64,000 nucleotides of DNA from Rhodanobacter denitrificans (GCA_003241385.1 QFPO01000003.1:310001-374000), one strand, 5' to 3'; positions 8,128-16,839 are shown, counted from the first letter of the stretch. Program-made: numbers and translations. The notes: generated by a model not told the origin, from the sequence alone.

Positions 8128-8733
8128 TCAGCGGCGACCGAACGCGCCGAGCAGGCCGCTGCCGGCCTGCAGCAGTTCGCCCAGATCGACCTCGCCGTCG
8201 CCGTTGCGGTCGAGCACCGCGCTGACCAGACCGCCGGTGCCGCTGCGCTGCGCGGCCTGCGGCGCCTGCTGGCCGAGCAGACCGCCGAGGCCGCCGGCAT
8301 CCAGCCCCTGCTCGCGCGTCATGCGGCCGATCGCGGCCATCACCAGCGGTGCCAGCATCGCCAGCAGCTGCGCCGCGTTGTCGGTGCCCAGGCCGCTGGC
8401 CTGGCCGAGTCCCTGCGCCGCCTGCGGCTGACGCGAGCCGAAGATGTGACCGAGGATGCCGCCGCCGGCGCCACCGCCGCCGAGCACGCTGCCGAGCACC
8501 GAGCCCAGATCGAGATCCTGATGATCGCGACGGACCGCGCCGAACAGCGCACCGGCGCCCTCGTCGCTGGCGGCGTTGCGCGCCAGGCCGCCGAGCAGCA
8601 GCGGCAGGGCCTGCTCGACCGCGGCGCCGGCATGCTCCTCGCCGACGCCGAGCCGGCGTGCGATCGCGCCCAGATCGGCGGGGCTCAACTGGCTCATGAC
8701 CTGGCCGGCCAGGTCGGATTGCGCTGGGATCAT
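8128..8733 (-). CDS. DUF937 protein with a C-terminal EF-hand loop
   Basis: The 201-residue protein starts MIPAQSDLAGQVMSQL and contains the DUF937 helical repeat (GVGEEHAGAAVEQALPLLLGG, then a second helical block LLAMLAPLVMAAIGRMT) split by a glycine-rich stretch. Near the C-terminus DRNGDGEVDLGE is a textbook 12-residue EF-hand calcium loop (D-x-N-x-D-G-x-x-D-x-x-E). The ATG at 8733 is chosen because GGAG lies 9 nt upstream; an ATG at 8748 in the same frame lacks an SD. There is no signal peptide, so it is probably cytoplasmic. Function is unknown. Confidence 0.8.
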   Translation of the reverse strand: MIPAQSDLAGQVMSQLSPADLGAIARRLGVGEEHAGAAVEQALPLLLGGLARNAASDEGAGALFGAVRRDHQDLDLGSVLGSVLGGGGAGGGILGHIFGSRQPQAAQGLGQASGLGTDNAAQLLAMLAPLVMAAIGRMTREQGLDAGGLGGLLGQQAPQAAQRSGTGGLVSAVLDRNGDGEVDLGELLQAGSGLLGAFGRR

Positions 8734-8966
8734 CGTTTGGAACTCCATGCGCCGGGCCCGCGATGGGCACCTCGAGGCGAGGCGGCATTGTGGCCCGCGT
8801 ACGACGGCGGCGCGATCGCGCAACGGTTAAAGATCGTGAACCCTTCGCGGCGGCTGCGTCGCCGTCGACGCCCGGTGCTAGGCTCGCTACGCCTGGCCCG
8901 GTCCGTCGTCGACGGCCGGCCGATTCCCGCGGCATGCCAGGAGCGGCACCGCCGTGCGAGGGCCTC

Positions 8967-9719
8967 ATGACCGATCATCCGCCCGCCTTCGATCTGCTGC
9001 ATCAGCGCTACGTCGACTCGTTCGCGCGCAAGCGCGACGAGATCGAGCAGGCCTGGAAGCGGATGCTGCTGATGCCCGGCGAGGACGCGGCGCGCACCGA
9101 CCTGCAGCGCCTCGTGCACCGGCTGTCCGGCTCGGCACCGGCCTACGGCTTCGACGCGCTCGGCGCGCTCGCGCGCACGGTCGACGAGCGGCTCGCGGCC
9201 TGGCAGCGCACGCCGGCGCATCGGCGCGAACCGGCGGTCACGCTCGCCAACGATCTGCAGGGGCCGATCCGGAGCCTGCTCGCCGCGTTCGCCGCGCAGA
9301 CGTCGAAAGCGCCGGTCGCGGCGGTCGACGCCGAGTCGCCGCCGCTGCGCGTGATCGTGGTCGAGGACGACGGCGACCAGGCCACGCAGCTGGCCGCAGC
9401 GCTCGAACGGCACGGACTGAGCGTGCGCCATGCCACCGATTCGGCCGCGCTGTGGCAGATGCTGGTGACCTGGCCGTGCCAGGCGATCGTGCTCGACTAC
9501 TGGCTGCACGGCGAGACCGCCGCCGAGATCGCCGGCATGCTGCAGCGTGAATCGAGCTTCGCGCGGATCGCGCGGGTCTGCCTGACCGCCGACATCGGCC
9601 TGCCGCTGCAGCAGGCCGCGCTGTCGGCCGGCTGCGACGCCTTCGTGCTCAAGCACGCGCCGGTCGAGCATCTGGTCGCCGCGATCCGCGCCCACGTCGC
9701 GTCGCGCCAGACGCTCTGA
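8967..9719 (+). CDS. HPt-receiver hybrid phosphorelay protein
   Basis: The 250-residue protein joins an N-terminal histidine phosphotransfer (HPt) domain to a C-terminal CheY-like receiver. In the HPt domain, LVHRLSGSAPAYGF places the phospho-histidine at His51. The receiver has the acidic pocket EDD at 133-135, phospho-acceptor Asp177 (IVLDYWL), Thr208 and Lys229. There is no output domain, so it should act as a phosphorelay intermediate. Its histidine kinase is not in the window. The ATG at 8967 has GAGG about 5 nt upstream. Confidence 0.85.
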   Translation: MTDHPPAFDLLHQRYVDSFARKRDEIEQAWKRMLLMPGEDAARTDLQRLVHRLSGSAPAYGFDALGALARTVDERLAAWQRTPAHRREPAVTLANDLQGPIRSLLAAFAAQTSKAPVAAVDAESPPLRVIVVEDDGDQATQLAAALERHGLSVRHATDSAALWQMLVTWPCQAIVLDYWLHGETAAEIAGMLQRESSFARIARVCLTADIGLPLQQAALSAGCDAFVLKHAPVEHLVAAIRAHVASRQTL

Positions 9720-9806
9720 TCGCGTGCCGATGCTGCACCCGGCCTGGATCGCCGGGCGGGCGGCGGCTATCCTGCGCGCCCTCATCGTTCAGCGGGTGGA
9801 ACGCGC

Positions 9807-10730
9807 ATGTCCCAGCGATTTCCTCCGGTCGCCCTGATCGGCGCACCGACCGACATCGGCGCCGGCCATCGCGGCGCCTCGATGGGCCCGGAAGCCCTGC
9901 GCGTGGCCGGCCTGCCGCAGGCGCTGCACGAGCGCGGCATTACCGTCGTCGACCGCGGCAACCTGGCCGGTCCGCTCAATCCGTGGCAGCCGCCGCAGGA
10001 CGGCTACCGGCATCTGGCCGAGGTGACCGCCTGGAACCGCGCCGTCATGACCGCGGTCCGCAACGAACTGGCCGCCGGCCATCTGCCGGTCCTGCTCGGC
10101 GGCGACCATTCGCTGGCACTCGGATCGATCACCGCGGTGGCCGGCCACTGCCGCGAGCGCGACCGCAAGCTGCTGGTGCTGTGGTTCGACGCGCATGCCG
10201 ACTTCAACACCAGCACGATCACGCCGTCGGGCAATCTGCACGGCATGCCGGTGGCCTGCCTGTGCGGTCACGGCCCGCGCGAACTGACCGAACTGGGCGG
10301 CTCCTCGCCGGCGATCACGCCGGACCGGATCCGCCAGATCGGCATCCGCTCGGTCGACGCCGGCGAGAAGCGCATGGTCCGCGACGCGGGCCTGGACATC
10401 TACGACATGCGCTACATCGACGAGATCGGCATGCGCCGCGTCATGGAGGAAGCGCTCGACGGCATCGACGCGGACACCCATCTGCACGTCAGCTTCGATG
10501 TCGATTTTCTCGACCCCGAGATCGCGCCCGGCGTCGGCACGACGATTCCCGGCGGCCCCAATTACCGCGAGGCGCAGCTGGCGATGGAGATGATCGCCGA
10601 CCGCGGCTGCCTGGGCTCGCTCGACATCGTCGAACTCAATCCCGCATTCGACGTGCGCAACCGCACCGCAACGCTGACCGTGGATCTGGTCGAAAGCCTC
10701 TTCGGCAAGTCGACCCTGATGCGCGACTGA
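9807..10730 (+). CDS. rocF: Arginase
   Basis: The 307-residue protein belongs to the ureohydrolase superfamily and fits arginase, which splits arginine to ornithine and urea. All Mn ligands are visible: His101 in GGDHS, Asp128/His130/Asp132 in DAHADFN, and Asp231/Asp233 in SFDVDFLDP. The opening GAPTDIGAGHRGASMGPEALR is the arginase-type substrate-binding region rather than that of agmatinase. It stands alone, with a strong terminator directly downstream. Confidence 0.92.
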   Translation: MSQRFPPVALIGAPTDIGAGHRGASMGPEALRVAGLPQALHERGITVVDRGNLAGPLNPWQPPQDGYRHLAEVTAWNRAVMTAVRNELAAGHLPVLLGGDHSLALGSITAVAGHCRERDRKLLVLWFDAHADFNTSTITPSGNLHGMPVACLCGHGPRELTELGGSSPAITPDRIRQIGIRSVDAGEKRMVRDAGLDIYDMRYIDEIGMRRVMEEALDGIDADTHLHVSFDVDFLDPEIAPGVGTTIPGGPNYREAQLAMEMIADRGCLGSLDIVELNPAFDVRNRTATLTVDLVESLFGKSTLMRD

Positions 10731-10750
10731 GCGTGGCGCGGATCGCACAA

Positions 10751-10785
10751 AAGAAAACGCCGGCGTCCAGCGCCGGCGTTTTCTT
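10751..10785. terminator. Strong bidirectional Rho-independent terminator
   Basis: The stem aacgccggcg (10756-10765) pairs with 10771-10780 around a tccag loop, and flanking A and T runs extend pairing to 10751-10785. It lies between convergent rocF and the H-NS-like gene and reads as a terminator on both strands. Confidence 0.92.
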
Positions 10786-10805
10786 TCCTTGTTCGCGTCC
10801 TGCGA

Positions 10806-11132
10806 TCAGCCGATCAGCAGGTCCTTTTCCTTCTTGCCTGCGCTCAGCGCGGCATTGAACCAGCGGGGGCGCTTGCCGCGACCGGTCCAGGTCTGCGACG
10901 GATCGGCCGGGTTGCGGTACTTCGGCTTCACCTTGCTCACGGTGCGTCGGCTGCTCTTGCGGCCGCCACCGAACACGTCGTCCAGTGTAAAACCTTCTGC
11001 GGTCACCATCGCGACGATTTTGTCGCGCAGCTTGGTCAGCTTGTCCTTGGCCAATTCCTCCTGACGCTGCTGAGCGCGACCGATCAGGTCGTTCAGCTGA
11101 TTGTGATTGAGACTTTTCAGATCGATTGCCAT
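10806..11132 (-). CDS. H-NS family nucleoid-associated protein
   Basis: The 108-residue protein has an N-terminal coiled-coil oligomerisation part (LNDLIGRAQQRQEELAKDKL) and the C-terminal H-NS DNA-binding motif (YRNPADPSQTWTGRGKRPRW). The TWTGRGKRP loop inserts in the AT-rich minor groove. Such proteins silence AT-rich, often horizontally acquired, genes and occur in several copies in Xanthomonadales. The ATG at 11132 has GGAG 8 nt upstream. The upstream DNA is AT-richer than the rest of the window, which would suit autoregulation. Confidence 0.9.
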   Translation of the reverse strand: MAIDLKSLNHNQLNDLIGRAQQRQEELAKDKLTKLRDKIVAMVTAEGFTLDDVFGGGRKSSRRTVSKVKPKYRNPADPSQTWTGRGKRPRWFNAALSAGKKEKDLLIG

Positions 11133-11610
11133 TAATCAAACTCCGGAAAATGCAGGTCAAGCCCGCGCATAATAAAACAAATCCGCGCCGAACGGCAGAT
11201 CCCGGCCGCAGTCGCCGCGACACCAGCGTTCCGGACCGACCAAAACCGCATCCGCGCCATTGCGCCGAGTAACGCGCAGCCGGCGCGAGTCGCACTCGAG
11301 CCGCAGCGCCCGAGGCCGCTGGCGCGAATGCGCCGCGCCGTGCGACTTCGAATAAAACCGCAGGGCATTTGCCGCGATGCCGACGATTGGACGGCGTGAA
11401 AATCGCCTGAGCCACCTCTTCGCAATGCCGCTGAACGCCGTATGCACGGCGTGCGGAACTGCGTCCCGATGGCAGCCGTCAGGGCTGGCGTTTTGGGGGC
11501 CGCGTTGGTATTACTGTCGGCACAGGGCGGCCGCGCGAGCGGCCATTTGGGGGAATCCGGACACGCCATCGCACAAGCCGCGATGCGTCGTTCTTTGGCG
11601 AGGATCAGAT
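11133..11610. other. Gene-poor, AT-richer stretch between the H-NS-like gene and the 277-aa gene
   Basis: Apart from the doubtful small frame at 11157-11447 no gene is convincing here. On the minus strand TATTAT near 11170 could be a -10 box for the H-NS-like gene, but no matching -35 is clear. The base composition and mixed codon use differ from neighbouring genes. Confidence 0.5.
11157..11447 (-). CDS. Possible small protein upstream of the H-NS-like gene
   Basis: This is an open frame of up to 96 residues on the same strand as the H-NS-like gene, ending 24 nt before it. The second half (RALRLECDSRRLRVTRR, then PERWCRGDCGRDLPF) looks protein-like and its third codon positions are GC-rich, while the first half is less convincing. 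No family is recognised and no good ribosome binding site is seen; translation could start inside. It may equally be the H-NS leader region. Confidence 0.3.
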   Translation of the reverse strand: MHTAFSGIAKRWLRRFSRRPIVGIAANALRFYSKSHGAAHSRQRPRALRLECDSRRLRVTRRNGADAVLVGPERWCRGDCGRDLPFGADLFYYARA

Positions 11611-12444
11611 GTGGGTTTGCTCGATTCGCTCGAACAGGAAGCCGACAAGCGCCGGAGCGGCGAGGCTGACGAGGCGCAGCGGCGCGCCGAGCGCGGCGAG
11701 ATCTACCGGACCCAGCTGGAGCCCGCCATGGACGCGCTGCACGACTACCTGCAGCGGTTCGTCGCCCATCTGAAGGTCGTCCATCCGCGCGTGGCGCTGC
11801 GCCACCCGATCCCCGGCTACGGCGACGTGATCGCCTATCTCGATCACGACTACGAACTGCGCTACGGCAGGCAGTCCCATTCGCGCGAGATCAAGCTGGT
11901 CTCGCACGCGACCGTCGCCAGCGCCGAATGTCCGTCCGCGGTGGTGCGCGGCTCGGGCAAGATCAAGACCGTCGCGGCGCTGTTCCAGCGTCACCGGCTC
12001 GGCGGCATGCTGGCGCCGGAGAAGGATGCCGGCGGCGAGGTCGTCGCCGCGACGTTCAAGGCCAAAGGCCGCATTCCGCTCGCACTGACCGCGAGCGCCG
12101 ACGCGACCACCGCCCAGCTCAAGCTCGCGTTCGCCAACTACGACGATTTCGCGACGGTCGGCCGCAGCGTCGCCGCCGGTCAGGCCGACGAGGCGCTGTT
12201 CGAGGAGATCGGCCGCTACCTGCTGCGCGAGGCCAACAGCCTGCTGCGCGAGGACCTGCCCGACAACGTGCGCCTGCACCTGAAGGCCAAGGTGCAGCAG
12301 CAGGAGATCCGGCGTCGCTGGGAGGCGCGCATCGAGACGCTGCAGCACGAGGAAGTCGCGATGCTGCGCAGCCGCCACACGCTGCGCGGGCGCATCGCCG
12401 AGGCGCTCGGCCGGCTGCGCCGCTGGGGTCGCAGCGGCGACTGA
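11611..12444 (+). CDS. Conserved hypothetical protein with coiled-coil ends
   Basis: This encodes 277 residues from a GTG at 11611 (MGLLDSLEQEADKRRSG...), with AGGA about 6 nt upstream. Longer in-frame starts run into the non-coding stretch. The N-terminus is a charged helix and the C-terminus (VQQQEIRRRWEARIETLQ onward) is an Arg-rich coiled coil. The middle is mixed alpha/beta with HPIPGYGDVIAYLDHDYEL. There is no signal peptide, membrane segment or known motif. I do not recognise the family. Codon use is typical of the window, so it is a real gene. Confidence 0.72.
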   Translation: MGLLDSLEQEADKRRSGEADEAQRRAERGEIYRTQLEPAMDALHDYLQRFVAHLKVVHPRVALRHPIPGYGDVIAYLDHDYELRYGRQSHSREIKLVSHATVASAECPSAVVRGSGKIKTVAALFQRHRLGGMLAPEKDAGGEVVAATFKAKGRIPLALTASADATTAQLKLAFANYDDFATVGRSVAAGQADEALFEEIGRYLLREANSLLREDLPDNVRLHLKAKVQQQEIRRRWEARIETLQHEEVAMLRSRHTLRGRIAEALGRLRRWGRSGD

Positions 12445-12448
12445 TGCC

Positions 12449-12479
12449 GCGTCGCGGCCCGCCCGGCGGACCGCGACGC
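12449..12479. terminator. Hairpin between convergent genes
   Basis: The stem gcgtcgcgg (12449-12457) pairs with ccgcgacgc (12471-12479) around a 13-nt GC-rich loop. It occupies the short gap between the 277-aa gene and proS and could serve both strands. Confidence 0.5.
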
Positions 12480-12484
12480 CTCGC

Positions 12485-14182
12485 TCAGACGAACGCGGAG
12501 AGGATGTCCTCGCGCGTCAGCGAGCGGTTCTCGCTCTCGGTGCGGCGGCGGTACTCGTAGGTGCCTGCGGCCAGGCCGCGCTCGCTGACGACGATCCGGT
12601 GCGGAATGCCGATCAGTTCCATGTCGGCGAACATCGCGCCCGGACGCAGGCCGCGATCGTCGAGCACGACCTCGACACCGGCCGCGGTCAGTTCGGCGTA
12701 GAGGCGCTCGGCCTCCTCGCGCACGGCCCCGCTCTGGTGCGAGCCGATCGGGCAGATCGCCACGCGCCACGGCGCCATCGCGTCCGGCCAGACGATGCCG
12801 GCCTCGTCGTGGTTCTGCTCGATCGCAGCCGCGACGATGCGGCTGACGCCGATGCCGTAGCAACCCATCCAGGTCACGCGCGAGACGCCCTTCTCGTCGA
12901 GCACGCTGGCGCCGAGTGCCTCGGCGTACTTCTGGCCGAGCTGGAACACGTGGCCGACCTCGATGCCGCGCGCGAGCCTGAGCTCGCCGTGGCCGTCCGG
13001 CGACGGATCGCCGTCGACGACCTTGCGCAGATCGGCGATGCGCGTGATGCGCGCGTCGCGCTCCCAGTTGGCGCCGCGCCAGTGCGTGCCTTCGGCATTG
13101 CCGCCGCAGACGAAGTCGGCGACGACCGCCGCGGCGCGGTCGACGATGACCGGAATCGACTCGGGCAGGCCGACCGGACCGATGAAGCCCGGCCGCGTGC
13201 CGGCGACGCGCACGATCTCGGCCTCCTCGGCCAGCACCGAGGCGCCCGGCAGCTCGGCCAGCTTGGCCGCCTTGACCTCGTTGATCTCGTGGTCGCCGCG
13301 CACGCACAGCGCGACCAGTCCGTCGACGCCGCGCACGAGGATCGTCTTGATGCAGCGCGACGGCGCGACGCCGAGGAAGCCCGAGACCTCCTCGATCGTG
13401 CGCTGGGTCGGCGTATCGACGCGCTCGAGTGCCGCCGACGGCGCCGGCCGCGGCTCGGCCGGCGCGACCGCCTCGGCCAGCTCGATGTTGGCCGCGTAGT
13501 CCGAGCCGGTCGAGAACGCGATCGCGTCCTCGCCCGATTCGGCCATCACCTGGAACTCGTGGCTGGCATTGCCGCCGATCGCGCCGGTGTCGGCCTGCAC
13601 CGCGCGGAAGCGCAGTCCCAGCCGCGTGAAGATGCGGCCGTAGGTGTCGTACATGTTGCGGTACTCCTCGGCCAGGCTGTCCGGGTCGAGGTGGAACGAA
13701 TAGGCGTCCTTCATCAGGAACTCGCGCGCGCGCATCACGCCGAAGCGCGGCCGGATCTCGTCGCGGAACTTGGTCTGGATCTGGTAGAAGTTGACCGGCA
13801 GCTGCTTGTAGCTGCGCAGCTCGTTGCGCGCGAAGTCGGTCACGACCTCCTCGTGGGTCGGGCCGTAGCAGTACTCGGCGTCCTTGCGGTCGCGCAGCTT
13901 CAGCAGCTGGCCGCCGAACTTCTCCCAGCGGCCGGTCTCCTCCCACAGCTCGCGCGGCTGCACCGACGGCATCAGCAGCTCGATCGCGCCGGCGCGGTTC
14001 ATTTCCTCGCGCACTGCGTGCTCGACCTTGCGCAGCACGCGCAGGCCCAGCGGCGACCAGGTGTAGATGCCCGCGGCCAGCTTGCGCAGCATGCCGGCGC
14101 GCAGCATCAGCCGGTGGCTGGCGATCTCGGCGTCGGCCGGGACTTCCTTGATGGTGGCGAGATGGAATCGGGAAAGACGCAT
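12485..14182 (-). CDS. proS: Prolyl-tRNA synthetase (bacterial type, with editing domain)
   Basis: This 565-residue class II synthetase attaches proline to tRNA-Pro. Class II motif 1 region (LRVLRKVEHAVREEMNRAGA), motif 2 (KFRDEIRPRFGVMRAREF) and motif 3 (GIGVSRIVAA) are present. The insertion at about residues 230-380 (VDTPTQRTIEEVSGFLGV... DHEINEVKAAKL) is the editing domain that clears Ala-tRNA-Pro. Length is usual for the bacterial type. The ATG at 14182 opens directly into the catalytic core (MRLSRFHLATIKEVPADAE); SD is weak. Confidence 0.96.
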   Translation of the reverse strand: MRLSRFHLATIKEVPADAEIASHRLMLRAGMLRKLAAGIYTWSPLGLRVLRKVEHAVREEMNRAGAIELLMPSVQPRELWEETGRWEKFGGQLLKLRDRKDAEYCYGPTHEEVVTDFARNELRSYKQLPVNFYQIQTKFRDEIRPRFGVMRAREFLMKDAYSFHLDPDSLAEEYRNMYDTYGRIFTRLGLRFRAVQADTGAIGGNASHEFQVMAESGEDAIAFSTGSDYAANIELAEAVAPAEPRPAPSAALERVDTPTQRTIEEVSGFLGVAPSRCIKTILVRGVDGLVALCVRGDHEINEVKAAKLAELPGASVLAEEAEIVRVAGTRPGFIGPVGLPESIPVIVDRAAAVVADFVCGGNAEGTHWRGANWERDARITRIADLRKVVDGDPSPDGHGELRLARGIEVGHVFQLGQKYAEALGASVLDEKGVSRVTWMGCYGIGVSRIVAAAIEQNHDEAGIVWPDAMAPWRVAICPIGSHQSGAVREEAERLYAELTAAGVEVVLDDRGLRPGAMFADMELIGIPHRIVVSERGLAAGTYEYRRRTESENRSLTREDILSAFV

Positions 14183-14407
14183 GACCGGCTTCGCAGGATC
14201 GTAAGGAGCCGGCGATTCTAGCAGCGCCGCCGCGCGGCCGGTCCGCCGAAGCGGACGGGATCCGCGCATGGATCGCCGATCAGGCGGACGAACGGCGCAC
14301 CGGTCGGCGCGGCGCGGCGCCGGCCGATACCGCGATCGGATCGCCGCGGCCGCTCGAAGACCTCGAACTGGTTCGCTCGACGCCGGGCCGATCCGGCGCC
14401 GTGGCGA

Positions 14408-14863
14408 TCAGCGGCAGTAGAACGCGACGCGCTCGCGCGCCTGGGCCAGCTGCTGCTGGCGCTGCTCGGGCGTCAGCACCTGATTGGAGCCGCTGCCGTC
14501 GACGTCCATGCTGACCTGCTGCTGGCCCTCGAGCAGCTCGGCGTTGCGCCGCGCCTGCTCGCAGACCTGCTGGCGCGCCTCGGGACTGTCGGTCAGCGTC
14601 GCGCCGCCGGTGCCGGGCGGCGGCGTGCCCTCGGCGGGCGGCGCGGCGGCCTCGGCGCCTTCGGCGTCCTGCCCGGCCGCGACCGGCGTATCGCCGCGGA
14701 CCGTGATCTGCCGGGCCGACTTGACGCTGGCCGGCGGCGGCGAATCGGAGAAGTGGGTGACGCCGTTGGCATCCTTCCAGGTGTAGACGCGCGCGTTGCC
14801 GGCGGCTTCCGCCAGCACGGGCAGCGCGAGCAAGCACAGCAGCACGAGGGGCCAGCGCCTCAT
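14408..14863 (-). CDS. Secreted DUF4124 protein
   Basis: The 151-residue protein has a signal peptide (MRRWPLVLLCLLALPVLAEAAG) followed by a DUF4124 domain, recognised by ARVYTWKDANGVTHFSDSPP. A low-complexity Ala/Pro/Gly linker and a helical C-terminus (LTPEQRQQQLAQARERVAFYCR) follow. It probably acts in the periplasm; the function of the family is unknown. The ATG at 14863 is preceded by GGAGA. It is divergent from pssA and upstream of proS on the same strand, 226 nt away. Confidence 0.82.
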   Translation of the reverse strand: MRRWPLVLLCLLALPVLAEAAGNARVYTWKDANGVTHFSDSPPPASVKSARQITVRGDTPVAAGQDAEGAEAAAPPAEGTPPPGTGGATLTDSPEARQQVCEQARRNAELLEGQQQVSMDVDGSGSNQVLTPEQRQQQLAQARERVAFYCR

Positions 14864-15028
14864 CGGGAGTCTCCAGCCGGCAGGGGACCGGCATTGCAGC
14901 GGTGCGCCGAGTGTGTCACAGCCCGGCCCGGCCTGTCGTGCGGTCGGCCACATCGCGGCCGCAGGTGCGCCGACCTGCCGCCCGGCCCGGCGAACCCGGT
15001 TAAACTGGCCGCTGGCGACGAACTCCCG

Positions 15029-15820
15029 ATGCGCATGGACGAGACTCCCCGCTCCACGAAACCGTCACGCGGCATCTATCTGCTGCCGAACCTGTTCACG
15101 ACCGCCGCGATGTTCGCGGGCTTCTACGCGATCGTCGCCGCGATCGGCGCCCGCTACACCGAGGCGGCCATCGCGGTCTTCGTCGCGACCCTGCTCGACG
15201 GCCTCGACGGCCGCGTCGCGCGCCTGACCGGCACGCAGAGCGAGTTCGGCGTGCAGTACGACTCGCTGTCGGACCTGGTCAGCTTCGGCCTGGCGCCGGC
15301 CCTGGTCATGTACACCTGGTCGCTGTCGGCGCTGAAGGGCTTCGGTCCGATGTGGGGCAAGATCGGCTGGGCCGCGGCGTTCATCTACGCGGCCTGCGCC
15401 GCGCTGCGCCTGGCGCGCTTCAACACCCAGGTCAACGTCGTCGACAAGCGCTACTTCCAGGGACTGGCCAGCCCGGCTGCCGCCGGTCTGTGCATGGCCT
15501 TCGTCTGGACGATCGAGCGGACCGACCTGACCGGCGACGACGTCTGTTTCATCACGCCGTTCCTCGCGATCGGCGCCGGCCTGCTGATGATCAGCAACGT
15601 GCGCTACTACAGCTTCAAGGCCTGGCCGCTGTCGGACAAGGTGCCCTTCATCTGGATTCCGCTGGCGATGCTGATCCTGGTCGCGCTGGCGATCGACACG
15701 CCGCGCGTGCTGCTGACGATCGCGCTGCTGTACGTGCTGTCGGGCCTGATCATGACCGTCTGGGGCCTGATCCGGCATCGCCGCGAGCGGCGCGCCGCGC
15801 GCGGCGGCGGCGAGGCGTGA
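15029..15820 (+). CDS. pssA: CDP-diacylglycerol-serine O-phosphatidyltransferase
   Basis: The 263-residue integral membrane enzyme makes phosphatidylserine, the precursor of phosphatidylethanolamine. The CDP-alcohol phosphotransferase signature is complete: Asp60-Gly61, Ala64-Arg65, Gly74, Asp78 and Asp82 in DGRVARLTGTQSEFG and VQYDSLSD. About eight membrane helices follow. It is the type II (Bacillus-like) family rather than the E. coli cytosolic type. The ATG at 15029 is used; ATG 15035 is an alternative. It heads a probable four-gene run (pssA, holD-like, rimI, rhomboid). Confidence 0.92.
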   Translation: MRMDETPRSTKPSRGIYLLPNLFTTAAMFAGFYAIVAAIGARYTEAAIAVFVATLLDGLDGRVARLTGTQSEFGVQYDSLSDLVSFGLAPALVMYTWSLSALKGFGPMWGKIGWAAAFIYAACAALRLARFNTQVNVVDKRYFQGLASPAAAGLCMAFVWTIERTDLTGDDVCFITPFLAIGAGLLMISNVRYYSFKAWPLSDKVPFIWIPLAMLILVALAIDTPRVLLTIALLYVLSGLIMTVWGLIRHRRERRAARGGGEA

Positions 15821-15853
15821 TGCCGGCGCGGATGCCCTGCCCGCGGTGCCCGC

Positions 15854-16360
15854 ATGAGGGCGGCTGACGCCGACCGCCGCCTGGCGGAGATGGGCATCGA
15901 ACGCTACGTGCTGCGCCGGTCCGCGCCGCCGGACGTGGTGGCTGCCGATGCGCCGGCGGATCGGACTGCGCCGCCGGTCGCGGCCGCCGCGATGCCGCGC
16001 GAGTCGGCGACGGCGTCCGTGCCACACGTCGCCGGCGTGCTGCTGATCGCCGATGCCGCCGGACCGAACGCGCTGATCGAGGACATCGGCCGCGGCCTGG
16101 ACCGGCTGCGCGTGACCTGGTCGCGCGCCGGCGCCGGCGATGCCGACGCGCTGACCGCGGCGATGGGCTTCGTCGTGCTCGGCGAACCGCTGGCGCGGCA
16201 GGTCGCGGCCAGCCTGCCGACCGATCGGCTCGGCGCCTGCGAATGGGTCATCGCCGATCCGGCCGCCGACCTCGCGCGTGCGGCCGCCGCCAAACGCGCG
16301 CTGTGGGGCGAACTCAAGCGCCTGGCGCGCAGCCTCGCGGCTCGGCGCGGAGACGTCTGA
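15854..16360 (+). CDS. holD: Probable DNA polymerase III psi subunit (HolD-like)
   Basis: This encodes 168 residues. The N-terminus (DRRLAEMGIERYVLRRS) closely resembles that of E. coli HolD (QLQQLGITQWSLRRP), the part that binds the chi subunit, and the C-terminus (AAAAKRALWGELKRLA) resembles the HolD end (PTARAALWQQI). Gene order also agrees: in E. coli holD immediately precedes rimI, as here with 2 nt between stop and start codons. An Ala/Pro-rich linker makes it longer than the 137-residue E. coli protein. HolD bridges SSB-bound chi to the clamp loader. Such proteins diverge fast and are often left as hypothetical. Confidence 0.68.
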   Translation: MRAADADRRLAEMGIERYVLRRSAPPDVVAADAPADRTAPPVAAAAMPRESATASVPHVAGVLLIADAAGPNALIEDIGRGLDRLRVTWSRAGAGDADALTAAMGFVVLGEPLARQVAASLPTDRLGACEWVIADPAADLARAAAAKRALWGELKRLARSLAARRGDV

Positions 16361-16362
16361 GC

Positions 16363-16839
16363 ATGGCCGTCCATCCGCAGGCGCCGCCGATCGAGCTGCG
16401 GCCGATGCATGACGCCGACGTCGAGACCGTCGCCGCGATCGAGCGCAGCGCCTACGAGTTTCCGTGGTCGGCCGGCATCTTCCGCGACTGCCTGCGTGCC
16501 GGCTACGACTGCCGCGTCCTGATCGAGGACCGGACGATCGTCGGCTACGGCATCCTGTCGGTCGGTGCCGGCGAGGCGCACGTGCTCAACGTCTGCATCG
16601 CGCCTTCGCATCAGGGCCAGCACCTCGGCCGCCGCCTGGTGCGCCGCGTGATCGATCTGGCGCGCTGGCATCGCGCCGAGCGCATCTTCCTCGAGGTGCG
16701 CCCGTCCAACGAACGCGCGATCGCGCTGTACCTGTCGCTGGGCTTCAACGAGATCGGCAAGCGTCCGAACTACTATCCGGCCCGACGCGGCCGAGAGGAC
16801 GCGATCGTCATGGCGATCGAGCTGCTCGACGGCGACTGA
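16363..16839 (+). CDS. rimI: Ribosomal protein S18-alanine N-acetyltransferase
   Basis: The 158-residue GNAT acetyltransferase acetylates the N-terminus of ribosomal protein S18. IERSAYEFPWS near the N-terminus is typical of RimI, the acetyl-CoA loop is HQGQHLGRRLV, and SNERAIALYLSLGF is the GNAT C-terminal motif. It directly follows the holD-like gene. GGAG lies about 10 nt before the ATG. Confidence 0.92.
   Translation: MAVHPQAPPIELRPMHDADVETVAAIERSAYEFPWSAGIFRDCLRAGYDCRVLIEDRTIVGYGILSVGAGEAHVLNVCIAPSHQGQHLGRRLVRRVIDLARWHRAERIFLEVRPSNERAIALYLSLGFNEIGKRPNYYPARRGREDAIVMAIELLDGD

Noticed and set aside
11132..11569. 145-codon minus-strand frame overlapping the start of the H-NS-like gene
   Set aside because: Cys/Arg/Ser-rich with no motif, and it competes with the slightly better small frame 11157-11447, itself doubtful.
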